Source: Phycomyces nitens (taxonomy: Eukaryota > Mucoromycota > Mucoromycetes > Mucorales > Phycomycetaceae). From it: a stretch of 64,000 nucleotides of DNA. Made by a program: the position numbers and the translations under genes. Positions 30,701 through 42,099 of the stretch are shown in pieces. Numbering within the stretch: position 1 is the first letter of the stretch; each line of letters opens with the position of its first letter. Under the pieces are notes generated by a model. That model worked only from the letters and a program-made list of their open reading frames with translations, was not told the origin of the DNA and searched no databases. The stretch spans positions 3,968,001 through 4,032,000 of the forward strand of contig JAHRBC010000001.1 in the NCBI GenBank assembly GCA_022702545.1. Direction: 5' to 3'.

Positions 30701-31877
30701 GGTTTACCAGAATATTATATTGAGATAGATAGAAAAATAGAATTTGTGGCTATATATAAAAGAGTGATTTGGTTAATAAAGAATAGCTTTAGCATAATAT
30801 GATCTTACCTTTGGATATACAGCCAAGTGCAATAGAGAGCCCCATAATATATTTATAAGCAGTTACCTATGAATAATAAAATATATTGAGTAAAAAATAT
30901 ATTCACAAGAGAAAGAAAAGAATTAATTACCAGAGTATTTTGCGGTAATATTTAGGCACAAAAGAATATAAAAAATAAAAAGGAAAAACAAATACTTTGT
31001 ATTAAAAGGCTGTTTGACCCTGATAAAATGCGGGAAATAAAAATGATAATTCAAAAGAATATGCCTGCCATCATTTTCATATCTTTGTAATTTATAGTTT
31101 ATTAGGTTAAAAAAGATGTCTAGATATAGAACAAGAGTGTACACAATGCTGTTAAATAATAATAAAACTATAAGACAATTCATTATCTTCAGTCAACTTA
31201 TTTACTTGCAAGCATACTGGTCATATTTCTCTTCCTTCTTATGAGAATAAACATGATAATAATTGATTTGTTTATTATTTCTACTCCAATTAATTTAATG
31301 ATATAGTTACAAGAAGTAGAAATAAATCACAAACAAATATGACATCTAAAAGGCTCTACTTTATTATTCTATCCAATAGAACATATTGAATAATATAATT
31401 GCCATCAAAAATAAAAAAGTTTATTATGTTTAACTTCAGTCTACTAATGGTAAGATAATATAGTAGTTTGTTATGAATGAAACCACTCAATTTTTGTAGT
31501 GAAGACTATATCTTGGTCTCTTTTAAACTATTCAAAATTACCTGATACACCTTTTTTCATATAATAAATTGCCGAGGCCCATTACAAAGCTGTTCCACTC
31601 AATTCATAGAGAGAATTATAAGTAAACTGGATAAGCTCATTAGATACTTTGAAATTCGCGGCTATATTAATATAGCAATTAGTATGTATCATAATATTAA
31701 ACTTTTGTAACCACATACATATACTAAAGCTCATTTTTGGGATATTTTCAATGGGAGAAGTGGTGACCAACTGTGTAAGCTTTTCAGTCAATTTGTCTAT
31801 TTAAATATTAATGTTATACACGGCATAAGAATAGTATAAATGAAATTCTGTTTAGTTATTACCTGTGGCATACTGAT
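27751..31877. other. Interior of element I, no intact gene
   Basis: The first ~1.3 kb can be aligned by eye to E (for example CAATTGCTAAAAATTTATTG near 28030 and CATCTGTCATGATTG near 28833). About 29.1-31.5 kb is AT-rich with only short random frames. I see no gene, RNA or clear repeat in it. Confidence 0.5.
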
Positions 31878-33507
31878 TTGAATGCTATGGAGGTTGATGT
31901 TTCCACTGTCATTGTTAATGTCCATCATTGGACGGATTCAACTTTGCATTCTTCATTTATATACCCAAACGGTGATATTAGCACTGACAACACTACGGCG
32001 GAAAAAACGGTAGCTAACTACCGTTTTGGTAGCATTACTACCGTTTTTTCCCACCAAAAAAAACGGTAGTAAAGACTCTGTATAAGGCGATTTCGGTAGC
32101 TGTTACCGTTTTTCTAGTGCGAAAAAAAAGGGTAGTTATGAGGCAGGAATAGGCACAGCTACCGTTTTTTTATCCAACCAAAATCGTTTCTTTATATACT
32201 ATAGCCTCTCTTTTATATTACTTTATATACTAGCACCCATTCTTTTTTTACTGCCATTTATTTGAAATAATGGTTTATTTTTTATTATAATTTCGATTTA
32301 TTTCAAATAATATTAAAATATATATAATAATAATATAGAAACACCAAAAGCAAATACTATTTATATTATAAAACGTATATGGTACAAACCTTTTACTCAA
32401 TCTATACACGATGCCAACAACATGTTGTTATGACTTGGATGGCCTTTGGTCTTCATCGATTGCTATAAAAATATTGTGGTCAGAGAATGAAGCAATCAAA
32501 TAAACCGAATATATTGTTTTGGGTAGCATACCAGTATATATTGTGCTTGTTAATCAGCGTGCCGAGCATCTTGTTGTGAATCACTGTCATGACTTGGAAG
32601 GCCTTTGGTCTTCATCAATTGCTATAAAGATATTGTGGTCAGAGAATGAAGCGATCAAATAAACCAAGCATATTGTTTTGGGTAGCATACCAGTATATAT
32701 TGTGCTTGTTAATCGGTATACCAAGCATCTCTTGAATTAATGCCACTATATGAAACGTACAGATGTAAATACTAGATGCAGTAGAAGGAGAATAGAGAAT
32801 GCGCAATATGATTAATTAAAGAGTGTAAACATATTATAATATTCTTACCATAGAAAATATATTGCTGTAAAGTCAGCTCATAAGATTTAAAACTAATTCG
32901 AATATAATGGTAGTTGGCAGAATGAGTACATCATTAAGAAAACAATATGCATATTCTACAGAGATTCCCAGGTGGGGAGGTGGGGAACGACAAACTTTAG
33001 TGTAATATAGCTGTAAAAAATTTTCACCTTTTTTTAGTGTCTGAAAAATTATGAGATGAGTGTTTCATTCCTTGATTAAAGATAGCAGAGCTGAAGATGT
33101 GGTATACAAGATTCCAATCGGATGTTTATGTAATTGACAACCTTACATAAGGGAGGGTCATTTAGTTTTATTTCAAAAAAGTAGAGCAAAGAAAAGAAAA
33201 GAAATATAAACTAACCTCGGCGTAATACAGCTATAAAAAAATTTCATTTTTTTTGGTGCTTGAAAAAGGGCGAGATGTGTGTTTCATTCCTAGATTAAAA
33301 ACAACAGAGCTGAAGATGTGGTATACAAGATGCCAATCGGGCATTTATTAAGGTGGCAATCTTACGTGATGGAGAGTTATTCGATTTTATTTCAAAGGAG
33401 AGGACCAAAGCAAAGATAAAACAGCTAAAGGAAAAGAGGAAAAGAAAAAGTGCGCTAAAACATATACTAAAAATATGAGAGAACCAATAAGAGCAGCCTA
33501 AAGAATA

Positions 33508-33894
33508 TTAAAGACTTAGTCTGTTTCTCTTAGATGAAGGCTCATTGCTCATTCCTAGTGGTGTAAACCTATATCAAACAGTAGAAATATTATATTAATA
33601 TTAAATTGAGAATAGATGAGCAACAAAAAAGCTCTAACTTATAGTACATCTGTCATGATTGGGGATTCAGCCTCGTCATCCGTTTGAAATACCTCATCTT
33701 CCGAAAGAAAAGAACTGCTTGCTCTTTCCTGCTATAACATAATAAAAATATTGTATTAATTATAATGTATATTCAAATGTTTGTTAATTAATAAACTTGC
33801 CTGGCTGTTCTCTGCTATTTTTCTCTTACAAGTCTGGTTTGCACTCTTAAAGGTGTCTTGAAGAAGATTCTTGGCACACCACATTCTTTTGCAC
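33508..33894 (-). pseudogene. Small acidic spliced gene, copy E
   Basis: Same three-exon plan as copy F (37448-37823) on the opposite strand. Here the second donor reads AT where F has GT, so the last exon (GMSNEPSSKRNRLSL) cannot be joined normally. Function unknown. Confidence 0.5.
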
Positions 33895-34036
33895 TTGTAA
33901 ATGTGGAGTGCTATTGTCCTAGCCGTGCCTCACTGGCCACAATCATTGATGACAGGTACGTTGATTTTGTCATCATTGACCAAGAAGTGTCTTTGCTGCT
34001 GTTGCTATTATTAGTCAAATAATCTCTTACCTACCC

Positions 34037-34914
34037 ATGGAAAAAGTAATTAGAGTATACTCCAAGCTTATCACGTCAAACTTGAAGGGCGGTAGAAATG
34101 CCAGTTTGCTTGTTGAGCGCTTTGCTGTTCATAGCTTTGTCAGTTCAGCAAACAGCTCTCAGAATTATCCTAGTACAAGTCAGCCGTCCACATATAATGA
34201 AGCAAGTTTCTTAGATCTTCCAGATGGTGTAAGTGCTGCCCAGCTATGGGAGCCATTCAACTGACATGCCAGTTTGAATGATGATGACTTGGAAGGTGTC
34301 AGCAGCCCTGTTGTCAAGAATACTTTGGCAAAGTACTATGTGCGAAACAGTGGTATGGACAGTATTGAACTTGATGACCCGACGATTGTTGTTGCTTCTC
34401 GTCTTTGGAAAAATTCAACCGTACATTCTTCATGTATGTACCGAAGAATAAAAAACGAGACCAGACGTGGCAATCATCATGTGATGTTCACCTGTCCATA
34501 CAGAAAGTGAGTATTGGTATTAGTCAAAATACAAAATAGAGATCACTCGCATTTTTTATATTTTTATCTAGCCGTCGCAATATAACTATTCAAAGCTGGT
34601 TTGTTGGCACCGTGGAATTTTATTTTGAGCATAAAGAGGTTGATGGCACACCGCACTTTCTGGCATTCGTTGAAGTGATGAAAGAGCATGGTACAGCAGC
34701 CCATGACTCATCTGTGCCAATCGTAATACGGCGGTCACACAGCTCAACTGGACAAACAACCCAGCCAAAATATGCTGTTAATGTGGATGACATTCAGCAT
34801 CAAGTTGGGCTCATCCAGTACCCTCCGAGTAGTAATCAGTTCTTTATCATTGCATCATATTATGTGTTTAATGACAATCTGCATGTGACCAGGGGTAATC
34901 TTGCCACTTTATAA
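34037..34914 (+). pseudogene. Tail of a tnp2-type transposase, copy E
   Basis: ATG at 34037 (MEKVIRVYSKL). The segment KGGRNASLLVERFAVHSFVS lines up with the part of tnp2 after the catalytic core. NSTVHSSCMYRR, then an intron near 34508-34571, then WFVGTVEFYFEHKEVDG and HFLAFVEVMK, match the C-terminal module of the CACTG transposases (YAGRIKYLFVH...HVFAFVEWY). A TGA after WEPFN (34262) is shared by copies E-H. The catalytic part is absent. Confidence 0.7.
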
Positions 34915-36393
34915 AAATTTTCTTTTTCTTTTTTCTTTCTTTATAAATATCAATACCAAATAAAATAAAATAAAATGGCTAATAATGTCAAAAACAAAAA
35001 AATTGTTTCAAAAAACGGTAGCATAACTACCGTTTTGTTCACACAGGCGAAAAATTATTTTTCTCAAAAATGTGCAACATCTTTAACACCAAATAAAATG
35101 CTCATTTCAATAAACAAGGTTGCCTAAAAACTTACGAGCCCTTTCTATGGTACTACAACTACCTCATTGCCTGATGAAAAGACATTCCATGCAACTTTTA
35201 TGATTCGGGATCGATGACATTACCTTTCAACCACAATCTGCGGAGATAAAGTGCTCTAATAAATATTAATGTCATATAAAATAAAATAAAATGGCTAATA
35301 ATATCAAAAACAAAAAATTGGTTTCAAAAAAACGGTAGTTATGCTACCGTTTTGTTCACACAGGCGAAAAATTATTTTTCTCAAAAATGTGCAACATCGT
35401 TAACACCAAATAAAATGCTCATTTCAATAAATAACGTTGCCTAAAAACTTACGAGCCCTTTCTATGGTACTACAACTACCTCATTGCCTGATGAAAAGAC
35501 ATTCCATGCGACTTTTATGAATCGGCATCGATGACATTACCTTTCAACCACAATCTGCGGAGATAAAGTGCTCAAAAATCATAAAAAACGGTAGTTATGC
35601 TACCGTTTTCGGCACAGCTACCGGTCCTTCCGCCGTAGTGCAATCACCACCCAACACCCCCTTGTCCTTGTAGAAAATAAATATAGTATTAGTAAAAACA
35701 CAAAGTAGGAATCACATGCTCCTTGTACATGCTTACCTAGCAATCACAATATAACTAATGAAAACCAGCTCATTAGTATTGTTCATCTCTACTTTTAATA
35801 TAGAGATTAAGACTTTAGTCAATACTTTGTTACTTTAGAAAAAACTCATGAAGGAGCACGGTATTGCAAACGATGACTTGTATGTAGCAGAAATAAAGTA
35901 GCATCCCGCACTTTGTACAACAGGCTATATACTACAACCGACATTTGCAGTTATTAATGTAGATGACGTCCAACATCAACAACTCAATCAATACCTACCA
36001 GATGGAAATAATTCTATCACTATGGCGGAAGGACCGGTAGCTGTGCCAAAAACGGTAGCATAACTACCGTTTTTTATGATTTTAGAGCACTTTATCTCCG
36101 CAGATTGTGGTTGAAAGGTAATGTCATCGATGCCGAATCATAAAAGTCGCATGGAATGTCTTTTCATCTGGCAATGAGGTAGTTGTAGTACCATAGAAAG
36201 GGCTCGTAAGTTTTTAGGCAACGTTGTTTATTGAAATGAGCATTTTATTTGGTGTTAAAAATGTTGCGCATTCTTGAAAAAAATAATTTTTTGCCTGTGT
36301 GAACAAAACGGTAGCATAACTACCGTTTTTTGAAACAATTTTTTGTTTTTGACATTATAAAAATTTTCTTTTTCTTTTTCTTTCCTTATAAAT

Positions 36394-37250
36394 ATCAATA
36401 CCAAATAAAATGGCTAATAAAGTGGCAAGGTTACTCATGGTCACACGCAGATTGTCATTAAACACGTAATATGGTGCAATGATAAAGAACTGATTACTAC
36501 TCGGAGGGTACTGGATGAGCCCAACTTGATGCTGAATGTCATCCACATTGATAATGGCATATTTTGACTGGGTTGTTTGTCTAGTTGAGCTGTGTGACCG
36601 CCGTATTACGATTGGCACAGATGAGTCATGGGCTGCTGTACCATGCTCTTTCATCACTTCAACGAATGCCAGAAAGTGCGGTGTGCCATCAACCTCTTTA
36701 TGCTCGAAATAAAATTCCACGGTGCCAACAAACCAGCTTTGAATAGTTATATTGTGACGGCTAGATAAAAATATAAAAAATGCGAGTGATCTCTATTTTG
36801 TATTTTGACTAATACCAATACTCACTTTCTGTACAGACAGGTAAACATCACATGATGATTGCCACGTCTGGTCTCATTTTTTATTCTTCGGTACATTCAT
36901 GAAGCATGCACAGTTGAATTTTTCCAAAGACGAGAAGCAACAACAATCGTTGGGTCATCAAGTTCAATACTGTTCATACCACTGTTTCGCACATAGTACT
37001 TTGCCAAAGTATTCTTGACAACAGGGCTGCTGACACCTTCCACGTCATCATCATTCAAGCTGGCATGTCAGTTGAATGGCTCCCATAGCTGGGCAGCACT
37101 TACACAATCTGGAAGATCTAAGAAACTTGCTTCATTATATGTGGACGGCTGACTTGTACTAGGATAATTCTGAGAGCTGTTTGCTGAACTGACAAAGCTA
37201 TGAACAGCAAAGCGCTCAACAAGCAAACTGGCATTTCTACCGCCCTTCAA
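36394..37250 (-). pseudogene. Tail of a tnp2-type transposase, copy F
   Basis: Same two-part tail as in E on the minus strand: NASLLVERFAVHSFVS, the shared stop after WEPFN, then the intron and GTVEFYFEHKEVDG...INVDDIQHQVGLIQY. There is no catalytic core. Confidence 0.7.
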
Positions 37251-37447
37251 GTTTGACGTGATAAGCTTGGAGTATACTCTAATTACTTTTTCTATGGGTA
37301 GGTAAGAGATTATTTGACTAATAATAGCAATAGCAGCAAAGACACTTCTTGGTCAATGATGACAAAATCAACGTACCTGTCATCAATGATTGTGGCCAGT
37401 GAGGCACGGCTAGGACAATAGCACTCCACATTTACAAGTGCAAAAGA

Positions 37448-37823
37448 ATGTGGTGTGCCAAGAATATTCTTCAAGATACCTTTAAGAGTGCAAACCAGAC
37501 TCATAAGAGAGAAATGGCAGAGAACAGCCAGGCAAGTTTATTAATTAACAAACATTTGAATATACATTATAATTAATACAATATTTTTATTATGTTATAG
37601 CAGGAAGGAGCAACCAGTTCTTTTCTTTCAGAAGATGAGGTATTTCAAACAGATGACGAGGCTGAATCACCAATCATGACAGATGTACTGTAAGTTAGAG
37701 CTTTTTGTTGCTCATCTATTCTCAATTTAATATTAATATAATATTTCTACTGTTTGATATAGGTTTACACCACTAGGAATGAGCAATGAGCCTTCATCTA
37801 AGAGAAACAGACTAAGTCTTTAA
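37448..37823 (+). CDS. Small acidic spliced gene of the CACTACGG family, copy F
   Basis: Function unknown. Three exons: 37448-37531 (MWCAKNILQDTFKSANQ, with a second ATG at 37514 giving MAENSQ), 37604-37689 (acidic, FLSEDEVFQTDDEAESP) and 37763-37823 (GMSNEPSSKRNRLSL). The first intron uses a GCAAGT donor and the second GTAAGT; both acceptors are ATAGCAG/ATATAG. The joins are in frame and end at TAA. The gene runs antisense to, and away from, the transposase tail. The acidic middle and basic end recall the N-terminal exons of tnp2 proteins, so it may be a leftover of such exons. Only copy F keeps both donors. Confidence 0.55.
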
Positions 37824-38599
37824 TATTCTTTAGGCTGCTCTTATTGGTTCTCTCATATTTTTAGTATATGTTTTAGCGCACTTTTTCTTTTCCTCTTTTC
37901 CTTTAGCTGTTTTATCTTTGCTTTGGTCCTCTCCTTTGAAATAAAATCGAATAACCCTCCATCACGTAAGATTGCCACCTTAATAAATGCCCGATTGGCA
38001 TCTTGTATACCACATCTTCAGCTCTGTTGTTTTTAATCTAGGAATGAAACACACATCTCGCCCTTTTTCAAGCACCAAAAAAAATGAAATTTTTTTATAG
38101 CTGTATTATGCCGAGGTTAGTTTATATTTCTTTTCTTTTCTTTGCTCTACTTTTTTGAAGTAAAACTAAATGACCCTCCCTTATGTAAGGTTGTCAATGA
38201 CATAAACATCCGATTGGAATCTTGTATACCACATCTTCAGCTCTGCTATCTTTAATCAAGGAATGAAACACTCATCTCATAATTTTTCAGACACTAAAAA
38301 AAGGTGAAAATTTTTTACAGCTATATTACACTAAAGTTTGTCGTTCCCCACCTCCCTACCTGGGAATCTCTGTAGAATATGCATATTGTTTTCTTAATGA
38401 TGTACTCATTCTGCCAACTACCATTATATTCGAATTAGTTTTAAATCTTATGAGCTGACTTTACAGCAATATATTTTCTATGGTAAGAATATTATAATAT
38501 GTTTACACTCTTTAATTAATCATATTGCGCATTCTCTACTCTCCTTCTACTGCATCTAGTATTTACATCTGTATGTTCCATATAGTGGCATTAATTCAA

Positions 38600-39060
38600 G
38601 AGATGCTTGGTATACCGATTAACAAGCACAATATATACTGGTATGCTATCAAAAACAATATGCTCGGTTTATTTGATCGCTTCATTCTCTGACCACGATA
38701 TCTTTATAGCAATTGATGAAGACCAAAGGCCTTCCAAGTCATGACAGTGATCCACAACAAGATGCTCGGCACGCTGATTAACAAGCACAATATATACTGG
38801 TATGCTACCCAAAACATTATATTCGGTTTATTTGATTGCTTCATTCTCTGACCACAATATTTTTATAGCAATCGATGAAGACCAAAGGTGCTATCCAAGT
38901 CATGACAGTGATCCATAACAAGATGCTTGGCACGTCGATTGACAAGCACAACGTATACTGGTATGCTATCCAAAATAATAAGCTCGGTTTATTTGATTGC
39001 TTCATTCTCTGACCACAATATTTTTATAGCAATCGGTGAAGACCAAAGGCCATCCAAGTC
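38600..39060. repeat. Tandem ~125-bp repeats in copy F
   Basis: Three units containing CTGGTATGCTA...GGTTTATTTGAT...CTTCATTCTCTGACCAC...GAAGACCAAAGG. Copy E has two units, G three and H one. Confidence 0.75.
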
Positions 39061-39504
39061 ATAACAACATGTTGTTGGCATCGTGTATAGCTTGAGTAAA
39101 AGGTTTGTACCATATACGTTTTATAATATTAAATAGTATTTGCTTTTGGTATGTTTCTATATTATTATTATATATATTTTAATATTATTTGAAATAAATC
39201 GAAATTATAATAAAAAATAAACCATTATTTCAAATAAATGGCAGTAAAAAAAGAATGGGTGCTAGTATATAAAGTAATATAAAAGAGAGGCTATAGTATA
39301 TAAAGAAACGATTTTGGTTGGATAAAAAAAACGGTAGCTGTGCCTATTCCTGCGTCATAACTACCCTTTTTTTTCGCACTAAAAAAACGGTAACAGCTAC
39401 CGAAATCGCCTTATACAGAGTCTTTACTACCGTTTTTTTGGTGGGAAAAAACGGTAGTAATGCTACCAAAACGGTAGTTAGCTACCGTTTTTTCCGCCGT
39501 AGTG

Positions 39505-39990
39505 TATTTTATTGCACTGTACTACATATTCAAGAATAATTGACGCGTCACCATGAGTAGCCTCTTTATTTTATAATTCTTTCTTTATAATGCTCTCTCT
39601 ATACTTCTTCATATTATTATATAGACACCAAATAAAATAAAGCAGCTAATAATGTCAAAAACAAAAATTCGGTTTCAAAAAACGGCAGTTATGTTACCGT
39701 TTCGTTCACACAGGACAAAAAGTATTTTTTTCAAGAATGCTCAACATCTTCAACACCAAATAAAATGCTCATTTCAATAAACAATGCTACCTAAAATTTT
39801 ACGAGCCCTTTCTATGTTACTACAACTACCTCATTGCCAGAGGAAAAGAGATTCCATGCGACTTTTATGAATTGGCATCGATGACATTACCTTTCAACCA
39901 CAATCTGCAGAGAAAAAGCAGTCTAAAATCAGAAAAAACAGCAGTTATGTTACCGTTTCGGTAGCTGTTCCCATTCCTCTCGCCGTAGTG
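39505..39990 (+). other. Right end of element I
   Basis: Continues element I after copy F. It contains the family's end block (GAGCCCTTTCTATG, ACTACCTCATTGCC, CAACCACAATCTGC) with partly decayed CGGCAG/CGGTAG motifs, then the terminal CGCCGTAGTG. Confidence 0.75.
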
Positions 39991-40161
39991 TGTCAGTCTT
40001 GTCAATATCAATTGTCAGTCTTGTCAATCTTTATTGGCGCAGTGGGGAATAATTATTAGTGATCTAAAGCAGAAGGATCCGAGGGGAAAACATCAATAAT
40101 TATTCCCCACTGCGCCAATAAAGATTGACAAGACTGACAATTGATATTGACAAGACTGACA
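39991..40161. repeat. Perfect 67-bp hairpin with 37-nt loop
   Basis: Arms 39991-40057 and 40095-40161 are exact reverse complements; the loop is AGTGATCTAAAGCAGAAGG... (40058-40094). Within each arm a 15-mer GTCAGTCTTGTCAAT-type unit is repeated. The left arm begins at the target duplication of element I. A transcript would form a long perfect duplex. It may be a small foldback element or a small-RNA precursor. Confidence 0.85.
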
Positions 40162-40283
40162 AAATTTGGTAAAAAACCAGTAGATAAAGCTATTAAATTG
40201 CAAGATATATATAGAAAATTTTTTTAAGTATGCAGATAAAAAGTATGGCTTAGAAAGCCTAAACATCATTCTCAAGACGCCAT
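40162..40283. other. Spacer between hairpin and copy G
   Basis: No gene. Unique AT-rich sequence that serves as the target flank of copy G. Confidence 0.5.
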
Positions 40284-40693
40284 CACTACGGCAGAAGGAC
40301 CGGTAGCTGTGCCAAAAACGGTAGCATAACTACCATTTTTTATGATTTTAGAGCACTTTATCTCCGCAGATTGTGGTTGAAAGGTAATGTCATTGATGCC
40401 GATTCATAAAAGTTGCATGGAATGTCTTTTCATCAGGCAATGAGGTAGTTATAGTACCATAGAAAGGGCTCGTAAGTTTTTAGACAACGTTGTTTATTGA
40501 AATGAGCATTTTATTTGGTGTTAAAGATGTTGCGCATTTTTGAGAAAAATAATTTTTTGCCTGTGTGAACAAAACGGTAGTTATGCTACTGTTTTTTTGA
40601 AACAATTTTTTTGTTTTTGACATTATTAGCCATTTTATTTTATTTTATTTGGTATTGATATTTATAAGGAAAGAAAAAAGAAAAAGAAAATTT

Positions 40694-41571
40694 TTATAAG
40701 GTGGCAAGGTTCCCCATGGTCACACGCAGATTGTCATTAAACACGTAATATGGTGCAATGATAAAGAACTGATTACTACTCGGAGGGTACTGGATCAGCC
40801 CAACTTGATGCTGAATGTCATCCACATTAACAGCATATTTTGGCTGGGTTGTTTGTCCAGTTGAGCTGTGTGACCGCCATATTACGATTGGCACAGATGA
40901 GTCATGGGCTGCTGTACCATGCTCTTTCATCACTTCAACGAATGCCAGAAAGTGCGGTGTGCCATCAACCTCTTTATGCTCAAAATAAAATTCCACGGTG
41001 CCAAAAAACCAGCTTTGAATAGTTATATTGCGACAGCTAGATAAAAATATAAAAAATGTGAGTGATCTCTATTTTGTATTTTGACTAATACCAATACTCA
41101 CTTTCTGTATGGACAGGTGAACATCACATGATGATTGCCACATCTGGTCTCATTTTTTATTCTTCGGTACATACATGAAGAATGTACGGTTGAATTTTTC
41201 CAAAGACGAGAAGCAACAACAATCGTTGGGTCATCAAGTTCAATACTGTTCATACCACTGTTTCGCACATAGTACTTTGCCAAAGTATTCTTGACAACAG
41301 GGCTGCTAACACCTTCCAAGTCATCATCATTCAAGCTGGCATGTCAGTTGAATGGCTCCCATAGCCGGGCAGCACTTACACCATCTGGAAGATCCAAGAA
41401 CCTTGCTTCGTTATATGTGGACAGCTGACTTGTACTGGGATAATTCTGAGAGCTGTTTGCTGAACTGACAAAGCTATAAACAGCAAAGCGCTCAACAAGC
41501 AAACTGGCATTTCTACCACCCTTCAAGTTTGATGTGATAAGCTTGGAGTATACTCTAATTACTTTTTCCAT
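40694..41571 (-). pseudogene. Tail of a tnp2-type transposase, copy G
   Basis: Same tail as E and F: MEKVIRVYSKL at 41571, the shared stop after WEPFN (about 41344), MNDDDLEG-like continuation, intron near 41036-41098, then GTVEFYFEHKEVDG to GNLATL. No catalytic core. Confidence 0.7.
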
Positions 41572-41723
41572 GGGTAGGTAAGAGATTATTTGACTAATAA
41601 TAGCAACAGCAGCAAAGACACTTCTTGGTCAATGATGACAAAATCAACGTACCTGTCATCAATGATTGTGGCCAGTGAGGCACGGCTAGGACAATAGCAC
41701 TCCACATTTACAAGTGCAAAAGA

Positions 41724-42099
41724 ATGTGGTGTGCCAAGAATCTTCTTCAAGACACCTTTAAGAGTGCAAACCAGACTCGTAAGAGAAAAATAGCAGAGAA
41801 CAGCCAGGCAAGTTTATTAATTAACAAACATTTGAATATACATTATAATTAATACAATATTTTTATTATGTTATAGCAGGAAAGAGCAAGCAGTTCTTTT
41901 CTTTTCGAAGATGAGGTATTTCAAACGGATGACAAGGCTGAATCCCCAATCATGACAGATGTACTATAAGTTAGAGCTTTTTGTTGCTCATCTATTCTCA
42001 ATTTAATATTAATATAATATTTCTACTGTTTGATATAGGTTTACACCACTAGGAATGAGCAATGAGCCTTCATCTAAGAGAAACAGACTAAGTCTTTAA
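41724..42099 (+). pseudogene. Small acidic spliced gene, copy G
   Basis: Same three-exon plan as copy F. The second donor is ATAAGT instead of GTAAGT, which should stop splicing to the last exon. Coding is otherwise kept. Confidence 0.5.

Larger units (their letters stand above)
31991..35640 (+). mobile_element. CACTACGG element copy E
   Basis: Starts CACTACGGCGGAAAAAACGG and ends CGGTCCTTCCGCCGTAGTG. The 3-bp target duplication CAA is on both sides (31988-31990 and 35641-35643). 3650 bp. It carries a transposase tail (+), a small spliced gene (-), two copies of a ~125-bp internal repeat, and a ~310-bp duplication near its right end (about 34965-35265 and 35275-35575). It is non-autonomous. 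Confidence 0.9.
31878..36017 (+). pseudogene. tnp2 tail of element I, split by copy E
   Basis: 31878-31990 encodes DSTLHSSFIYPNG, matching NSTVHSSCMYRR of copy E. After E (35641 onward) the frame resembles KEHG...FAVINVDDVQHQ and is cut at 36017 by copy F. It is a decayed relative of the tail in E-H. The span given includes copy E (31991-35640). Confidence 0.6.
36018..39504 (-). mobile_element. CACTACGG element copy F, inverted relative to E
   Basis: Starts CACTATGGCGGAAGGACCGG and ends TTTTTTCCGCCGTAGTG. The 3-bp target duplication TAT is on both sides (36015-36017 and 39505-39507). It is a near-identical reverse complement of E over most of its length, with three copies of the ~125-bp internal repeat (38600-39060). 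E and F form a very long inverted repeat with a 377-bp centre. Confidence 0.9.
27211..39990 (+). mobile_element. CACTACGG element I, old copy containing E and F
   Basis: Starts CACTACGGCTAAGAAATCGG at 27211 and ends CTCTCGCCGTAGTG at 39990, with the 3-bp target duplication TGT on both sides (27208-27210 and 39991-39993). Its interior is a diverged version of copies E-H. Copies E and F sit in the stretch that matches their own transposase tail. With E and F removed it is about 5.6 kb, with roughly 2.3 kb (29.1-31.5 kb) not present in E-H. Confidence 0.82.

Noticed and set aside
37310..37504. Minus-strand frame GTPHSFALVNVECYC... upstream of the transposase tail
   Set aside because: Similar in E-G but overlaps the small spliced gene on the other strand and ends in a Leu run and stop; could be an old exon, not enough to call.
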